A stretch of DNA of 64,000 nt from Gemmatimonadota bacterium (GTDB taxonomy: Bacteria; Gemmatimonadota; Gemmatimonadetes; Gemmatimonadales; GWC2-71-9), in assembly GCA_040388535.1 (NCBI GenBank), contig JAZKBR010000002.1, positions 124,001 through 188,000 of the forward strand, in the 5' to 3' direction. A program made the position numbers and the translations under genes. Shown in pieces: positions 35,398 through 44,309 of the stretch. The notes under the pieces were generated by a model. The model saw nothing but the letters and a program-made list of their open reading frames with translations. It had not been told where the DNA came from and searched no databases. Numbering within the stretch: position 1 is the stretch's first letter; each line of letters opens with the position of its first letter.

Positions 35398-37368
35398 CTA
35401 TTTCAGCGTGGCAGCTTTCCTCGGCCAGATAATCTCGAACACGTTTGATTCGCTTCCTCCTGCCACGCTCCCGCCACCCGCCACGAAAATCATCCCGCCG
35501 TAGCTGAGTGGGAATATTCCATGGCGAGGCGTCGGCAACCCGGCGCCCATGCGCCACTGGTTGCGCACGGGATCATAGATGTCGACCCGCGCGTAGGTGC
35601 CCTGTTTCGACGCGCCGGCACCGGTGAGTGTCTCGCCGCCGATCACCCAGAACTCCCCATCGAGCCAGACGGCCTTCCCGGCACCGCCGCGTCCTTGCGG
35701 CATCGGTTGCGGCGCCCCTGGCGAGCCATCGCTCACGCTCCATGTGCCGCTCTCCGGGTCGTAGATCTGCACGTCATTGAAGCCGTTGGCCACCGCATTG
35801 CTGTCACCGCTGCCGGGGCCGCGTCCGCCAAAGACATAGAAGCGACGGCCGTCGGTGCCGCCTGCCGCGTGGTTTCTCGGGCGAGGCATCGACTTGATGG
35901 TGGACCAGTTTCCCGATGCGATGTCGAGCACCGCCGCGTTGGCCGTGGTGGTCTTACCGACGATGCCGCCCGCGACGTAGATCCTGCCGTTGATGTACGC
36001 CGAACTGCTCGACCCGGCCGCGAAGGGTATCGATGGCCCGAGTCGCCAGCGATTGCGCACGGGGTCGTAGATCTGCACGCGCCCTTCGGCGTCGCGGCCG
36101 AGCCCACCGAGGAGATAGAGATTGCCATCGACAACCTCGGCAGCGTGATGATTGCCAGCGGCCGGCCGCTCCTGCACTGCACCGGACTGCCAGCGACCCG
36201 CCGCAATGTCGTAGACCGCCGTGGATCGATCGCCTTCGCCGACGAGATAGAGCCGGCCATCGATGATCCCGCCGGCGACTTCTCCGAGCGGGACCAGCAG
36301 CGAATCAGCACGTCGCCAGCGATTGCGCAGTGTGGTCCGCCAGACGATCGGATTGTCCGGGTCGGCACCGCGCGATGCGCCGAGTCCGGCATAGAGGGTG
36401 TCGCCGATGGTTGCGGCGATCCCGCCGAGGAATGGCTTTGGCGTTCTGCCAAGATGAAGCCAGCGACCGAGGGCTGGATCAAATGCAAGAATGTCGTCGA
36501 TGTTCTCGCGGCCACTCCCACGGGAACGTCCACCGACCATGAGCAGGTGACCGTCGTAGAACGTCGTCGAGGGTTCGGTGTGCGAGACCGGGAACGGCAA
36601 CGCCGGCGCACTGTCCCACTGTTGCGTCGCAGGATTGAATCGATGCACGGCATCGACGTCGATAGGCACCGGGTCGTGGCCGAGCACGCCACCAATCGCG
36701 TAAATCGCGCCCGATAGCAGTCCCCCCGAGAGGTGACCGCGCGGCAGCGGTAGCGGCGCGGCCGAGCGCCACGCTGAATCACCGATCACCAGCGTCCAGT
36801 GGTCCGGTGAATCGGTGTTCCGATCAGGGAGCCATCCCCCGAAGAAGTGCAGCGTGTCACCCACCGCCACGAGCCCACCACCGCCGCGTGCCGCGGGGAG
36901 CGGCGGGCCATTGGACCAGCTGTCATCGTTGATGGCATAGCGCCAGACCCGGGTCGTGGCCGGTCCCGGATGATTCCCCTCGAAGCCGCCGACGAACCAC
37001 GCGGTATCGCGCACCACGATCGGGGCCGTGTGGGTCAGTGGTTGGGGAATGTCCCGCTTCCGCGTCCAGACGCCATTGAGCAAATCAAGCGCCTCCACGC
37101 GTGCGGTCACCTTCTGGTCGTCGGTATAGAAGCCGCTGAAAAGAAAGAGCGACGAGCCGTGCTGCAGCCGCATCACTTCGTAGCGATTGAGATCGGTCCG
37201 AGCGACGATACTCCACCCCTCGGGGGGCTTACCGAAAAACCTGGCGCGGGCTCGTTCGAGCCGGGCGAGTGGCCAGCGGCGACCGACCACGAATCCCGCG
37301 GCGGATCCCAGCAACAGCACCACGCAGACGCCAGCAAGTATCAGGAGTCCTCGACGGATTCCCCTCAT
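35398..37368 (-). CDS. Membrane-anchored Kelch-repeat protein
   Basis: One N-terminal helix (about 8-28, LLILAGVCVVLLLGSAAGFVV) is followed by about a dozen Kelch-type repeats of 45-55 residues with the GG...W pattern (for example GGFEGNHPG, IGGVLGHDPV, VGGRSRGSG, LLGGLGRDAEG, VAGGIVGKTT, FGGRGPGSGD, IGGETLTGAG). This should form one or two beta-propellers in the periplasm, 656 residues in all. The second ATG of an ATGATG pair (37368) is taken because it is better spaced from AGGAGG. It lies 11 bp after the quinoprotein stop, so it is likely co-transcribed. The binding partner is unknown. Confidence 0.85.
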   Translation of the reverse strand: MRGIRRGLLILAGVCVVLLLGSAAGFVVGRRWPLARLERARARFFGKPPEGWSIVARTDLNRYEVMRLQHGSSLFLFSGFYTDDQKVTARVEALDLLNGVWTRKRDIPQPLTHTAPIVVRDTAWFVGGFEGNHPGPATTRVWRYAINDDSWSNGPPLPAARGGGGLVAVGDTLHFFGGWLPDRNTDSPDHWTLVIGDSAWRSAAPLPLPRGHLSGGLLSGAIYAIGGVLGHDPVPIDVDAVHRFNPATQQWDSAPALPFPVSHTEPSTTFYDGHLLMVGGRSRGSGRENIDDILAFDPALGRWLHLGRTPKPFLGGIAATIGDTLYAGLGASRGADPDNPIVWRTTLRNRWRRADSLLVPLGEVAGGIIDGRLYLVGEGDRSTAVYDIAAGRWQSGAVQERPAAGNHHAAEVVDGNLYLLGGLGRDAEGRVQIYDPVRNRWRLGPSIPFAAGSSSSAYINGRIYVAGGIVGKTTTANAAVLDIASGNWSTIKSMPRPRNHAAGGTDGRRFYVFGGRGPGSGDSNAVANGFNDVQIYDPESGTWSVSDGSPGAPQPMPQGRGGAGKAVWLDGEFWVIGGETLTGAGASKQGTYARVDIYDPVRNQWRMGAGLPTPRHGIFPLSYGGMIFVAGGGSVAGGSESNVFEIIWPRKAATLK

Positions 37369-37379
37369 CATTCCTCCTG

Positions 37380-39338
37380 CTACAGCGGAAGGGCGAACGC
37401 GCGCAAGCTCGCTTCGGCGCCATCGCCGGTAGCGACCACCACATACTGACGTCCGTCGCTCGCGCGATAGGACATCGGATTGCTGTAGCCGGGTACCCCG
37501 AGGTCGCTGCTCCAACGCACCGCCCCATCACGCTGATCGATGGCGTAGAGCACCGTTCCGCCGCCGGTGATGAAGATCAGTCCACCGCGCGTGGTCATCC
37601 CGCCGGGTGCGCCAGGCACACCAAGCGGCGGCAGATGCAGATCGCGCAGCCACGGGTGATTGCGGACTTCCGGCAGGTCGCCGAGGGTGATCTGCCACAA
37701 CCGCTCGCCGGTCGCGATCGCGTAGGCGCTGAGTGTTCCGTAGGGGGGCTTGATGACGGGCAGCGTCGCGACGTGCGAACCCAGAATGCCGTAGTCTCGC
37801 CACGGTGGCAGCTGCAGCATGATCGGCGTCTCGATCGATCGGGGCGCGGGGTCACGCACGTAGCCACGCATCGAATCAGCAGCCACCAGAGTCAGCAACG
37901 ACGGCTTGTTGGTGCCCTTGATGAAAATGATTCCGCGATCGGGGTTTGCCGTCATGCCGCCCCAGCCGGCGCCGCCGATCCAGCCAGGCACCGCGATCGT
38001 ACCGGCAAGCGATGGCGGGGTGAACATTGGTCCGAGCGTGCGGCCGGCCACCAGGGTCCGCGCCATCGCATGCACCCTCGGCGTGAAGTCGACCAGATCA
38101 CTGTCGGCGATCCCCTGCCGCGCGAACGGAATCGGGCGTGTCGGAAATGGCTGGGTCGCCGCGGTGACCTCGCCTGGGATCGAACTCGATGGTACGGCGC
38201 GCTCTTCAATCGGCCAGAGTGGCGCCCCGGTCAGTCGATTGAAGAGGTAGAGGAATCCGGTCTTCCCCGCGATCGCGACCACCGGCACCGACACTCCCTC
38301 GTGCACCAGATCGAGCAGCACCGGGGCCGCAGGCGGATCGTAGTCCCAGAGGCCGTGATGCACGAGTTGCTGACCCCACACCATCCTGCCCGTCCGCGCA
38401 TCGAGGCAGACCACGGACTGCGACCAGCGGTTGTCTCCCGGGCGATGGCCACCATAGAAGTCGTTGCTCGCAGCGCTGACCGGGAGATAGACCAGACCAC
38501 GTGCGCTGTCGAGCGACATCGGCGCCCAGACGTTGGAATGCCCGACTACCGCAGCGGCGCCAGCACCCCAGGCAGAATCCGCCGGCGCTCCGAGCGGTGG
38601 CAACGGATCCCAACGCCAGAGCCGCTTGCCACTGCGCGCGTCGAAGGCCTGCACGTCGCCCGGCGGATCCCGCGGATAGAGCAGGCCATCGCCGATCGCG
38701 CTCCCGACGATGACGATGTCGCCCCATACCAGTGGGGGCGAGGTCTGGCCGAAATGCAGCCGGTTGACGGGCCAGCGAAGATCCTTCGAGAGATCGACCG
38801 CGCCGCCATCGCCGAACTCCGGAATCGGCTTGCCAGTGTGCGCATCAAGTGCGAAGAGCCGCCAGCGCGCGTTGAGAAACACCCGTCGGGCGCCACCGCC
38901 GCGCCACAGGGCAACACCGCGATGCACGAAGCCGGAGTGCTCGTTGGCGATGAGTCCGTAACGGGTCACATCGGGGTCGAACGCCCAGAACTGCTTCCCC
39001 GTGATGGCATCGAGTGCCACGGCTCGCGAGAACGGCGTGCTCAGAAACAGCGTGTCTCCCACCATCACCGGGGTGGCCTCGAACAGTCCGGGCAGCATGT
39101 GATCGCCGGTATGACGATCGACGTGCGCATACTCGCCCGTGCGCCACTGCCAGACCGGCTGGAGCCGATGCACGTTGTCGGGAGTTATGTCGGCAGCGGG
39201 AGACCAGCGCGTCGCGGCCAGGTCGCCGCCGTAGTTCGGCCATTCAATCGAGGGGCGTCCGGCGGGACGCACGGGTGCATCGGTGGTGCAGCCCGCCACG
39301 AGGGCGAGCAGGAGCGTGCCACGCACGCGCGGGATCAC
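37380..39338 (-). CDS. PQQ-dependent quinoprotein dehydrogenase-like lipoprotein
   Basis: This is a 652-residue eight-bladed beta-propeller of the quinoprotein alcohol/glucose dehydrogenase type. It has GTG start and lipobox LLLALVAGC. Characteristic motifs are WPNYGGDLAATRWSPAADITPDNVHRLQPVWQWRTGE at the N-terminus, WDYDPPAAPVLLDL, and repeated tryptophan-docking strands such as GKRLWRWD and GERLWQITLGDLP. It would oxidise a sugar or alcohol in the periplasm with PQQ. No PQQ biosynthesis gene is visible. It overlaps the argR stop by 4 bp (GTGA), so it appears to be part of the arginine operon transcript. Confidence 0.87.
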   Translation of the reverse strand: MIPRVRGTLLLALVAGCTTDAPVRPAGRPSIEWPNYGGDLAATRWSPAADITPDNVHRLQPVWQWRTGEYAHVDRHTGDHMLPGLFEATPVMVGDTLFLSTPFSRAVALDAITGKQFWAFDPDVTRYGLIANEHSGFVHRGVALWRGGGARRVFLNARWRLFALDAHTGKPIPEFGDGGAVDLSKDLRWPVNRLHFGQTSPPLVWGDIVIVGSAIGDGLLYPRDPPGDVQAFDARSGKRLWRWDPLPPLGAPADSAWGAGAAAVVGHSNVWAPMSLDSARGLVYLPVSAASNDFYGGHRPGDNRWSQSVVCLDARTGRMVWGQQLVHHGLWDYDPPAAPVLLDLVHEGVSVPVVAIAGKTGFLYLFNRLTGAPLWPIEERAVPSSSIPGEVTAATQPFPTRPIPFARQGIADSDLVDFTPRVHAMARTLVAGRTLGPMFTPPSLAGTIAVPGWIGGAGWGGMTANPDRGIIFIKGTNKPSLLTLVAADSMRGYVRDPAPRSIETPIMLQLPPWRDYGILGSHVATLPVIKPPYGTLSAYAIATGERLWQITLGDLPEVRNHPWLRDLHLPPLGVPGAPGGMTTRGGLIFITGGGTVLYAIDQRDGAVRWSSDLGVPGYSNPMSYRASDGRQYVVVATGDGAEASLRAFALPL

Positions 39339-39799
39339 TCAGCGCGCTCCTTCCCCATGATCGTGCGGAGCCGTCGCAGAATCTTGGCCTGCGCGCTGGC
39401 GTGATGCACCGCAATGAAGATCGTGTCGTCACCCGCAATAGTGCCGACGATCTCCGGCCACGCCAGCAGGTCGAGGGCACTACCAACTCGCTGCGCCTCG
39501 CCCGGGGGCGTGTGCAGCACCAGCAATGCCTCGCCGGCCGCCTCCACCGCGAGCAACGACTCCGCGAGGCGTCGCTCGTTGGGATCGGCGATCTCCTTCA
39601 GTCGGGCCGAGGCGGGACGCTGGTAGATGCCGTCGGACTTCACCAGCCCGAGAGCGGAAATGTCGCGCGATACCGAACTCTGGGTGACGTCCCACCCTTC
39701 CTGGGCAAGCGCATCGGCCACCTCGTCCTGGGTGCGCATCGGTCGCGTCGCCACGAGTTCGAGAATCTTGAGGTGACGCTTGCGGCGCTCGAGGCTCAT
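39335..39799 (-). CDS. argR: Arginine repressor
   Basis: This is a hexameric arginine-responsive regulator, 154 residues. The N-terminal winged helix (RHLKILELVATRPMRTQDEVADALAQEGWDVTQSSVSRDISALGLVKSDG) has the SSVSRDI recognition helix. The C-terminal oligomerisation/arginine-binding domain has the GTIAGDDTIFIAV motif with the expected DD pair. The start overlaps the argH stop by 4 bp. Being encoded within the operon it should control, it gives negative feedback. Confidence 0.93.
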   Translation of the reverse strand: MSLERRKRHLKILELVATRPMRTQDEVADALAQEGWDVTQSSVSRDISALGLVKSDGIYQRPASARLKEIADPNERRLAESLLAVEAAGEALLVLHTPPGEAQRVGSALDLLAWPEIVGTIAGDDTIFIAVHHASAQAKILRRLRTIMGKERAE

Positions 39800-41175
39800 C
39801 GCGGCCTCGCCACGGTGAGGCGAGTGAGCGCGCGCGCAAAGCTCGCACGTCGCATCGCATTCCACCGAGCGGCGGCGCGAATCCGCTGCCGCAATCCGGC
39901 GAGCGGGAGGTTGCCTATTCCGCCGGTACTCCGGCTTCGCGCGGCAATCAGGTCGGCCGTACTCAGTGCCGGCATCGGCACCCCACTCTTCACCTGCGCG
40001 GCCACCTCGCGATAGGCCCGCCGGAACGGCATTCCGGCGCGAACCCGTCGCATCACCTCATCGGTGGCGAGGACGTCCCCCGCCAGCGCGGCGCGCCCGG
40101 CGGCCGCATCGACGCCAAGGCGCGGCATTGCCGTCGTCAGCATCGCCAGCATCTCACGCATTCGGTCGATGCCGCGAAAGAGCGGCGCCTTGAGAAACTG
40201 GAAATCCCGGTGATATCCACCAGCGAGTCGCCCCTTGAGCGCGAGGACGGTCGCCAGGTCACCCTCGATGGCGGCGCCCCGCGCGCGGCTGAGCTCGAAG
40301 AGGTCCGGGTTCCGCTTCTGCGGCATGATGCTCGACCCCGTGGAGAGTTCGTGTGGCAGCGTGATCCAGCCGAATTCATCGGCCGAGAAGAGAATCACGT
40401 CCGCCGACAGCTTGGCGCAGTGGTGGGCCGCCTCGGTGCACCAGAAGAGCACCGCCGCTTCGAGCGTGCCGCGTCCGCCCTGCACCGAGGTCACCACCTG
40501 ATCCAGTCCGGCGAAGCCGAGTGCCTTCGCCGCCGCCTCACGCGCGAGCGGAAGCGGCACGCCATACCCCGCCGCGCTCCCCAGCGGCGACCGATCGAGC
40601 CGATTCCAGAATCCGTGCACTCCTTCCGCCGCGTCAAGCAGACCCTCGGCGTAGCCAGCAGCCCAGATGCCGGCCGACGAGGGCATCGCGATGCGCTGGT
40701 GCGTGTACCCGGGCCAGAGTACGCGCTTGTGGAGTGCGGCGAAGGCGAGGAGCGCATCGGCGAGCTCGAGCATCCGCGCGTGCAGTGTGAGCACTTCGTC
40801 CTTGAGACAGAGCCGCAGATCGGTGACGACCTGGTCGTTGCGGGAACGCCCGGCGTGCAGTCGCTCGCCGACATCGCCGAAGCGCTTGGTCAGCCAGAAC
40901 TCCACCGCCGAATGTCCGTCCTCGTGCGCGGGAGTGATCCGCAACTCACCAGCGTCCACTGCCTTGAGGGCGGCGAGCAGTGACCGCCGCATGCCGGCGC
41001 GTTCTTTCGCCGAAATGATCTTCCCCTTGGCGAGTGCCTCGAGGTGCCCGAGCGAGCCGAGCACGTCCCAGCGCAGGAGTCGGCTGTCGACTTCCCGGTC
41101 GTCCGCCACCGTGTAGGCGAGCATCTGGGCATCGGGAGCGGCGCCGGGTGACCAGAGTGTCTCGGAGCGCTTCAC
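39796..41175 (-). CDS. argH: Argininosuccinate lyase
   Basis: This is the last step of arginine synthesis: cleavage of argininosuccinate to arginine and fumarate. It has 459 residues, the normal size. The fumarase-superfamily signature GSSIMPQKRNPD is present, with the catalytic-serine loop, and HAGRSRNDQV matches the family conserved region 1. It overlaps argR and the deacylase gene by 4 bp each. Confidence 0.96.
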   Translation of the reverse strand: MKRSETLWSPGAAPDAQMLAYTVADDREVDSRLLRWDVLGSLGHLEALAKGKIISAKERAGMRRSLLAALKAVDAGELRITPAHEDGHSAVEFWLTKRFGDVGERLHAGRSRNDQVVTDLRLCLKDEVLTLHARMLELADALLAFAALHKRVLWPGYTHQRIAMPSSAGIWAAGYAEGLLDAAEGVHGFWNRLDRSPLGSAAGYGVPLPLAREAAAKALGFAGLDQVVTSVQGGRGTLEAAVLFWCTEAAHHCAKLSADVILFSADEFGWITLPHELSTGSSIMPQKRNPDLFELSRARGAAIEGDLATVLALKGRLAGGYHRDFQFLKAPLFRGIDRMREMLAMLTTAMPRLGVDAAAGRAALAGDVLATDEVMRRVRAGMPFRRAYREVAAQVKSGVPMPALSTADLIAARSRSTGGIGNLPLAGLRQRIRAAARWNAMRRASFARALTRLTVARPR

Positions 41176-42245
41176 GCCAGGTAGGCCTCCGCCACCCGCG
41201 CGTAGAACGCGCGGGCCGCTGTGACTTCGGAAATGTTCACCGACTCATCGGGTGTGTGCGATCGTTGCGAGGTGCCTGGTCCGACCTTGATCGCATCGAG
41301 GTGGCGCAGGAAGCACCAGTCGGAGCAAGTGGGCGAACCGTAAGTGCCCGCTGCGGGCGCCGCCTGGCGTGCGGCCGTGAGCAGGCGGGAATCCGCCGGC
41401 GTCTCGCACGGCACCAGTCGCTTCGACGTAACGATCACTTCGCACGCGAGCCGCTCGGTGAGGGCCTGCTCGAGTTCGTCGTGCGTCCACGCCGGGGTCG
41501 AGCGCACATCCAGGATCGCCCGTGCCACGGGCGGCGTGACATTCCGGGAGACACCGGCTTCCAGCATCGTCGGAGTCACGGTCGTGACCCCGAGCAGCGG
41601 ATGGACCCGCTCCGCGACGATGTCATCGAGTTTTACGAGTTCGCGCGCCAGTACCGTGATGGCATTGGTGAAGCCGGAACTCGCCGCATACCCCGCGTGC
41701 CGCTGATCGCCCTTGGTGACCAGATCGACCATCATCAGGCCGCGCTGGGCGATCGCGAGGTTCAGGTTGGTCGGCTCGCCAACCAGCGCCGCGTCGAGCC
41801 GGCCCGCGCGTTGCACGGCCTGCGGCATCGTGGCGTTCCTGGTCTCCTCACCGTAGGCGAAGATGGCCAGGGCACGTCCCTTGAGCGTGCTGCCGCTCGC
41901 GGCAAGGTCGGCGAGCGCAAATAGCATCGCGCTGACCGATGCTTTCGCATCACCCGAGCCGCGACCATAGAGGAGATCGCCCTCGATGACGGGCGTGAAT
42001 GGATCGCGCGTCCACCCTTCGCCGGGCGGCACGACATCGAGGTGCGAGGCCAGTGCGAGCGTCGGACCGGCGTGCTCGTCGCCGACCGAGACTCGCACCG
42101 ACGTTTCGTCGCGCACGACGTCGAGGCCGAGCCGGCGCGCGGCCAGCTCGACCAGCTCCGCTGCCGGCGCCTCGTTCCCGCTGATGGACGGGACGGCGAC
42201 CAGCTCGCGGAGGAAGTCGATTTCAGTCGGCGAGGTCAACGCCAA
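41172..42245 (-). CDS. argE: M20 zinc deacylase of the arginine operon (N-acylcitrulline/N-acylornithine)
   Basis: This M20-family enzyme has about 357 residues. Metal ligands fit the family: ASHLDVVPP (His/Asp), GRGSGDAKAS (bridging Asp), YGEETRN (catalytic Glu-Glu) and a late Ser-His region. In a pathway with an acyl-ornithine carbamoyltransferase the natural substrate should be N-acetyl- or N-succinyl-citrulline rather than acetylornithine, as in Xanthomonas. LysK-like specificity is an alternative. The start is unsure: TTG at 42245 (23-bp overlap with argB) or TTG at 42239. Confidence 0.87.
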   Translation of the reverse strand: MALTSPTEIDFLRELVAVPSISGNEAPAAELVELAARRLGLDVVRDETSVRVSVGDEHAGPTLALASHLDVVPPGEGWTRDPFTPVIEGDLLYGRGSGDAKASVSAMLFALADLAASGSTLKGRALAIFAYGEETRNATMPQAVQRAGRLDAALVGEPTNLNLAIAQRGLMMVDLVTKGDQRHAGYAASSGFTNAITVLARELVKLDDIVAERVHPLLGVTTVTPTMLEAGVSRNVTPPVARAILDVRSTPAWTHDELEQALTERLACEVIVTSKRLVPCETPADSRLLTAARQAAPAAGTYGSPTCSDWCFLRHLDAIKVGPGTSQRSHTPDESVNISEVTAARAFYARVAEAYLA

Positions 42246-43158
42246 GGTAGGTCGCCTTCTCCTTCCGGCCCACGATCATGGTCCCGAAGCCGGCACCGGT
42301 GAACACTTCGTACAACAGCGAGTCGGGGACGCGGCCGTCGATGATATGGGTGCGCTCCACGCCACCAGTCGCCGCCCGGATACAGGCCTCAACCTTCGGC
42401 TTCATCCCGCCCACCAGCGCACCGCTGGCCATCAGCTCCGCGAGATCGTCCGGATCGGCGAACGTCACCAGCGTGCTGGGGTCATTCCGATTCCGCAGGA
42501 CGCCCGGGGCGCCCGTGAGGAAGATCAGCTTCTGCGCCTTGAGTGCGATCGCGAGTGACTCCGCAACGGTGTCGGCATTGACGTTGTAGACGTTGCCCTC
42601 GTTGTCGCCCGCGAGCGAAGAGACCACCGGCACGAAGCGGGCATCCATCAGCGTGGTGAGCACCCGTGGGTCAACCTTGTCGATATCGCCGACGTGGCCA
42701 TAGTCCACCACGCGCGACTCGCCGGCATCATCCACGACGCGGATCGGCAACCGACGGTGTGCCGTGAGCAGGTCGCCATCGACACCGGAGACACCGGTCG
42801 CCTGCACGCCATGCCGGCGCAGCGCCGAGACCAGGTCGGTGTTGAGCAAGCCGCGGTACACCATCTTGGCGACTTCGAGCGCCCCATCATCGGTGACCCG
42901 CCGCCCCGCCACCATCTGCGGCTCCTGCCCGAGCCGCCGCGCGACCGCACTCGCCTGCGGCCCCCCGCCATGCACGACCACGATCCGGATCGAGAGCGAC
43001 GACAGGAGCGCCAGCTGCCCGGCCACCATGTCGAGATTGTGCGCGTCCGACAGGACGTCGCCACCGAGCTTCACAACAAAGACGTGATCACGGTACGCTC
43101 GCACATAGCGGAGCGCTCCCTTGAGTCCGGCGATGCCCTTTGTGGTATCGATTGCCAT
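42223..43158 (-). CDS. argB: Acetylglutamate kinase
   Basis: This enzyme phosphorylates N-acyl-glutamate, the second step of arginine synthesis. The 311 residues carry the amino-acid-kinase fold: VVKLGGDVLSD at the N-terminus, VVVHGGGPQASAVARRLG for substrate binding, and NVNADTVAESLAIALKAQKLIFLTGAPGVLR. The C-terminus is MKPKVEACIRAATGGVERTHIIDGR. It lies after a 137-bp gap holding the heptamer repeat array, the only sizeable gap inside the operon. Confidence 0.95.
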   Translation of the reverse strand: MAIDTTKGIAGLKGALRYVRAYRDHVFVVKLGGDVLSDAHNLDMVAGQLALLSSLSIRIVVVHGGGPQASAVARRLGQEPQMVAGRRVTDDGALEVAKMVYRGLLNTDLVSALRRHGVQATGVSGVDGDLLTAHRRLPIRVVDDAGESRVVDYGHVGDIDKVDPRVLTTLMDARFVPVVSSLAGDNEGNVYNVNADTVAESLAIALKAQKLIFLTGAPGVLRNRNDPSTLVTFADPDDLAELMASGALVGGMKPKVEACIRAATGGVERTHIIDGRVPDSLLYEVFTGAGFGTMIVGRKEKATYLGVDLAD

Positions 43159-43201
43159 CTATCTCCCCGCCTCAGTCAAAATTGCTGTCAAAAGGATCAT
43201 G

Positions 43202-43300
43202 GATGATGGATGACAGATAGTGCACCGCGTGCGCGGTTGTCATCTGTCATCTGTCATCTGTCATCTGTCATCTGTCATCTGTCATCTGTCATCCATCATC
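43202..43300 (-). repeat. Heptamer array (8 x TGTCATC) inside an inverted repeat, argF-argB gap
   Basis: Eight tandem copies of TGTCATC (43238-43293; GATGACA in the mRNA sense) are flanked by a perfect 17-bp inverted repeat, GATGATGGATGACAGAT at 43202-43218 and its complement at 43284-43300. The right arm contains the argF stop codon (43296-43298). The transcript could fold into a stem-loop between argF and argB. The tandem units make length change by slippage likely. Confidence 0.95.
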
Positions 43301-44309
43301 TCGTATCGCCGATCAACTCCAGAAGCAACGCCCTCTGCGCATGCAGCCGGTTCTCCGCCTGATCGATCACCACGCTGTTCGGGCCGTCGAGCACCTCGCC
43401 ATCGATCTCGACGTTGCGGCGGACCGGCAGGCAGTGCAGCGCGATGCCACGCTCGTGTGCCGTGGTACGTATCCGTGCCTGCGTGAGCCGCCAGTCGCGC
43501 TTGCCGTCGCGGAGGGCGCGCTCTTCCTCGGGCTTGCCGAAGTGCAGCAGTGATCCCCAGGCCTTGGTATAGACCGCGTGCGCCCCATCGATGGCCCCGT
43601 CCACGTCGTCCGTCACCCGCAGTGTGCCACCGCGCGCCGACGCGAGCATGTCGATCGCGAGGTAATCCTCGGGATCCAGATCGAACCCCGCCGGACGTGC
43701 GACCGTGATTTCCATGCCGAGATGTGCCGCGGCGAGCGCCGCACTGGCAGGCACTGCCGTCGGCAACGCCTTCGGATGCCAGGCCCACATCAGCACGAAC
43801 CGCTTGCCCTGGGTTTCACCAAGATGCTCGCGCATCGTGAGCGCATCGGCGAGTCCCTGGCAGGGATGCCGTCGCGCCGACTCGAGATTGATCACCGGCT
43901 TCTCGCAGTATTTCGCGAAGGTCCGGAGCGTGTGATCCTGTCGTTCGACCTGCCAGTCCGTCCCCTTGGGGAAGGAGCGCACAGCGAGCGCATCAGCGTA
44001 GCGGCCGAGCACCCGCGCTGCCTCGATGATGTGCTCGACCGACGTCCCGTCCATCACCGTGTCCAGCTCGGTCTCCAGCGCCCAGCTCCCCTTCCCCGGC
44101 TCGAGCGCGAGGGCGTGGCCGCCGTGCAGAAACATCGCCGTCTCCATCGACGAGCGTGTACGCAGCGATGGATCGAGGAATACCATCGCCAGCACCTTCT
44201 TCGCGAGCCCACCATCGATCTCGCCCCGCTTGCAGCGCACCGCCAGTGCGAGCAGCTGGTCGATCAGCTCCGGCGACCACTCCTCCATGGCGAGGAAGTC
44301 CCGCTTCAT
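43296..44309 (-). CDS. argF': N-acetyl/N-succinyl-ornithine carbamoyltransferase
   Basis: This 337-residue transcarbamylase resembles Xanthomonas N-acetylornithine carbamoyltransferase rather than classical OTCase. It has FLDPSLRTRSS (carbamoyl phosphate), LEPGKGSWALE, DTVMDGTSVEHIIEAARVLGRY, HPCQGLADAL, YTKAWGSLLHFG and HCLPVRRNVEIDGEVLD. By an ungapped comparison from memory, the residue matching Xanthomonas Glu92 is Val91 here. That site distinguishes acetyl- from succinyl-ornithine enzymes, so the substrate may be succinylornithine. It overlaps argD by 4 bp, and its stop lies in the heptamer/inverted-repeat element. Confidence 0.9.
   Translation of the reverse strand: MKRDFLAMEEWSPELIDQLLALAVRCKRGEIDGGLAKKVLAMVFLDPSLRTRSSMETAMFLHGGHALALEPGKGSWALETELDTVMDGTSVEHIIEAARVLGRYADALAVRSFPKGTDWQVERQDHTLRTFAKYCEKPVINLESARRHPCQGLADALTMREHLGETQGKRFVLMWAWHPKALPTAVPASAALAAAHLGMEITVARPAGFDLDPEDYLAIDMLASARGGTLRVTDDVDGAIDGAHAVYTKAWGSLLHFGKPEEERALRDGKRDWRLTQARIRTTAHERGIALHCLPVRRNVEIDGEVLDGPNSVVIDQAENRLHAQRALLLELIGDTR

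Noticed and set aside
37269-39404. 711-codon open frame on the plus strand
   Set aside because: It is antisense to the quinoprotein dehydrogenase, which shows repeated propeller motifs and overlaps argR correctly.
43238-43293. Possible CRISPR array
   Set aside because: The 7-bp units are directly adjacent with no spacers and there are no cas genes nearby. It is a simple tandem repeat.
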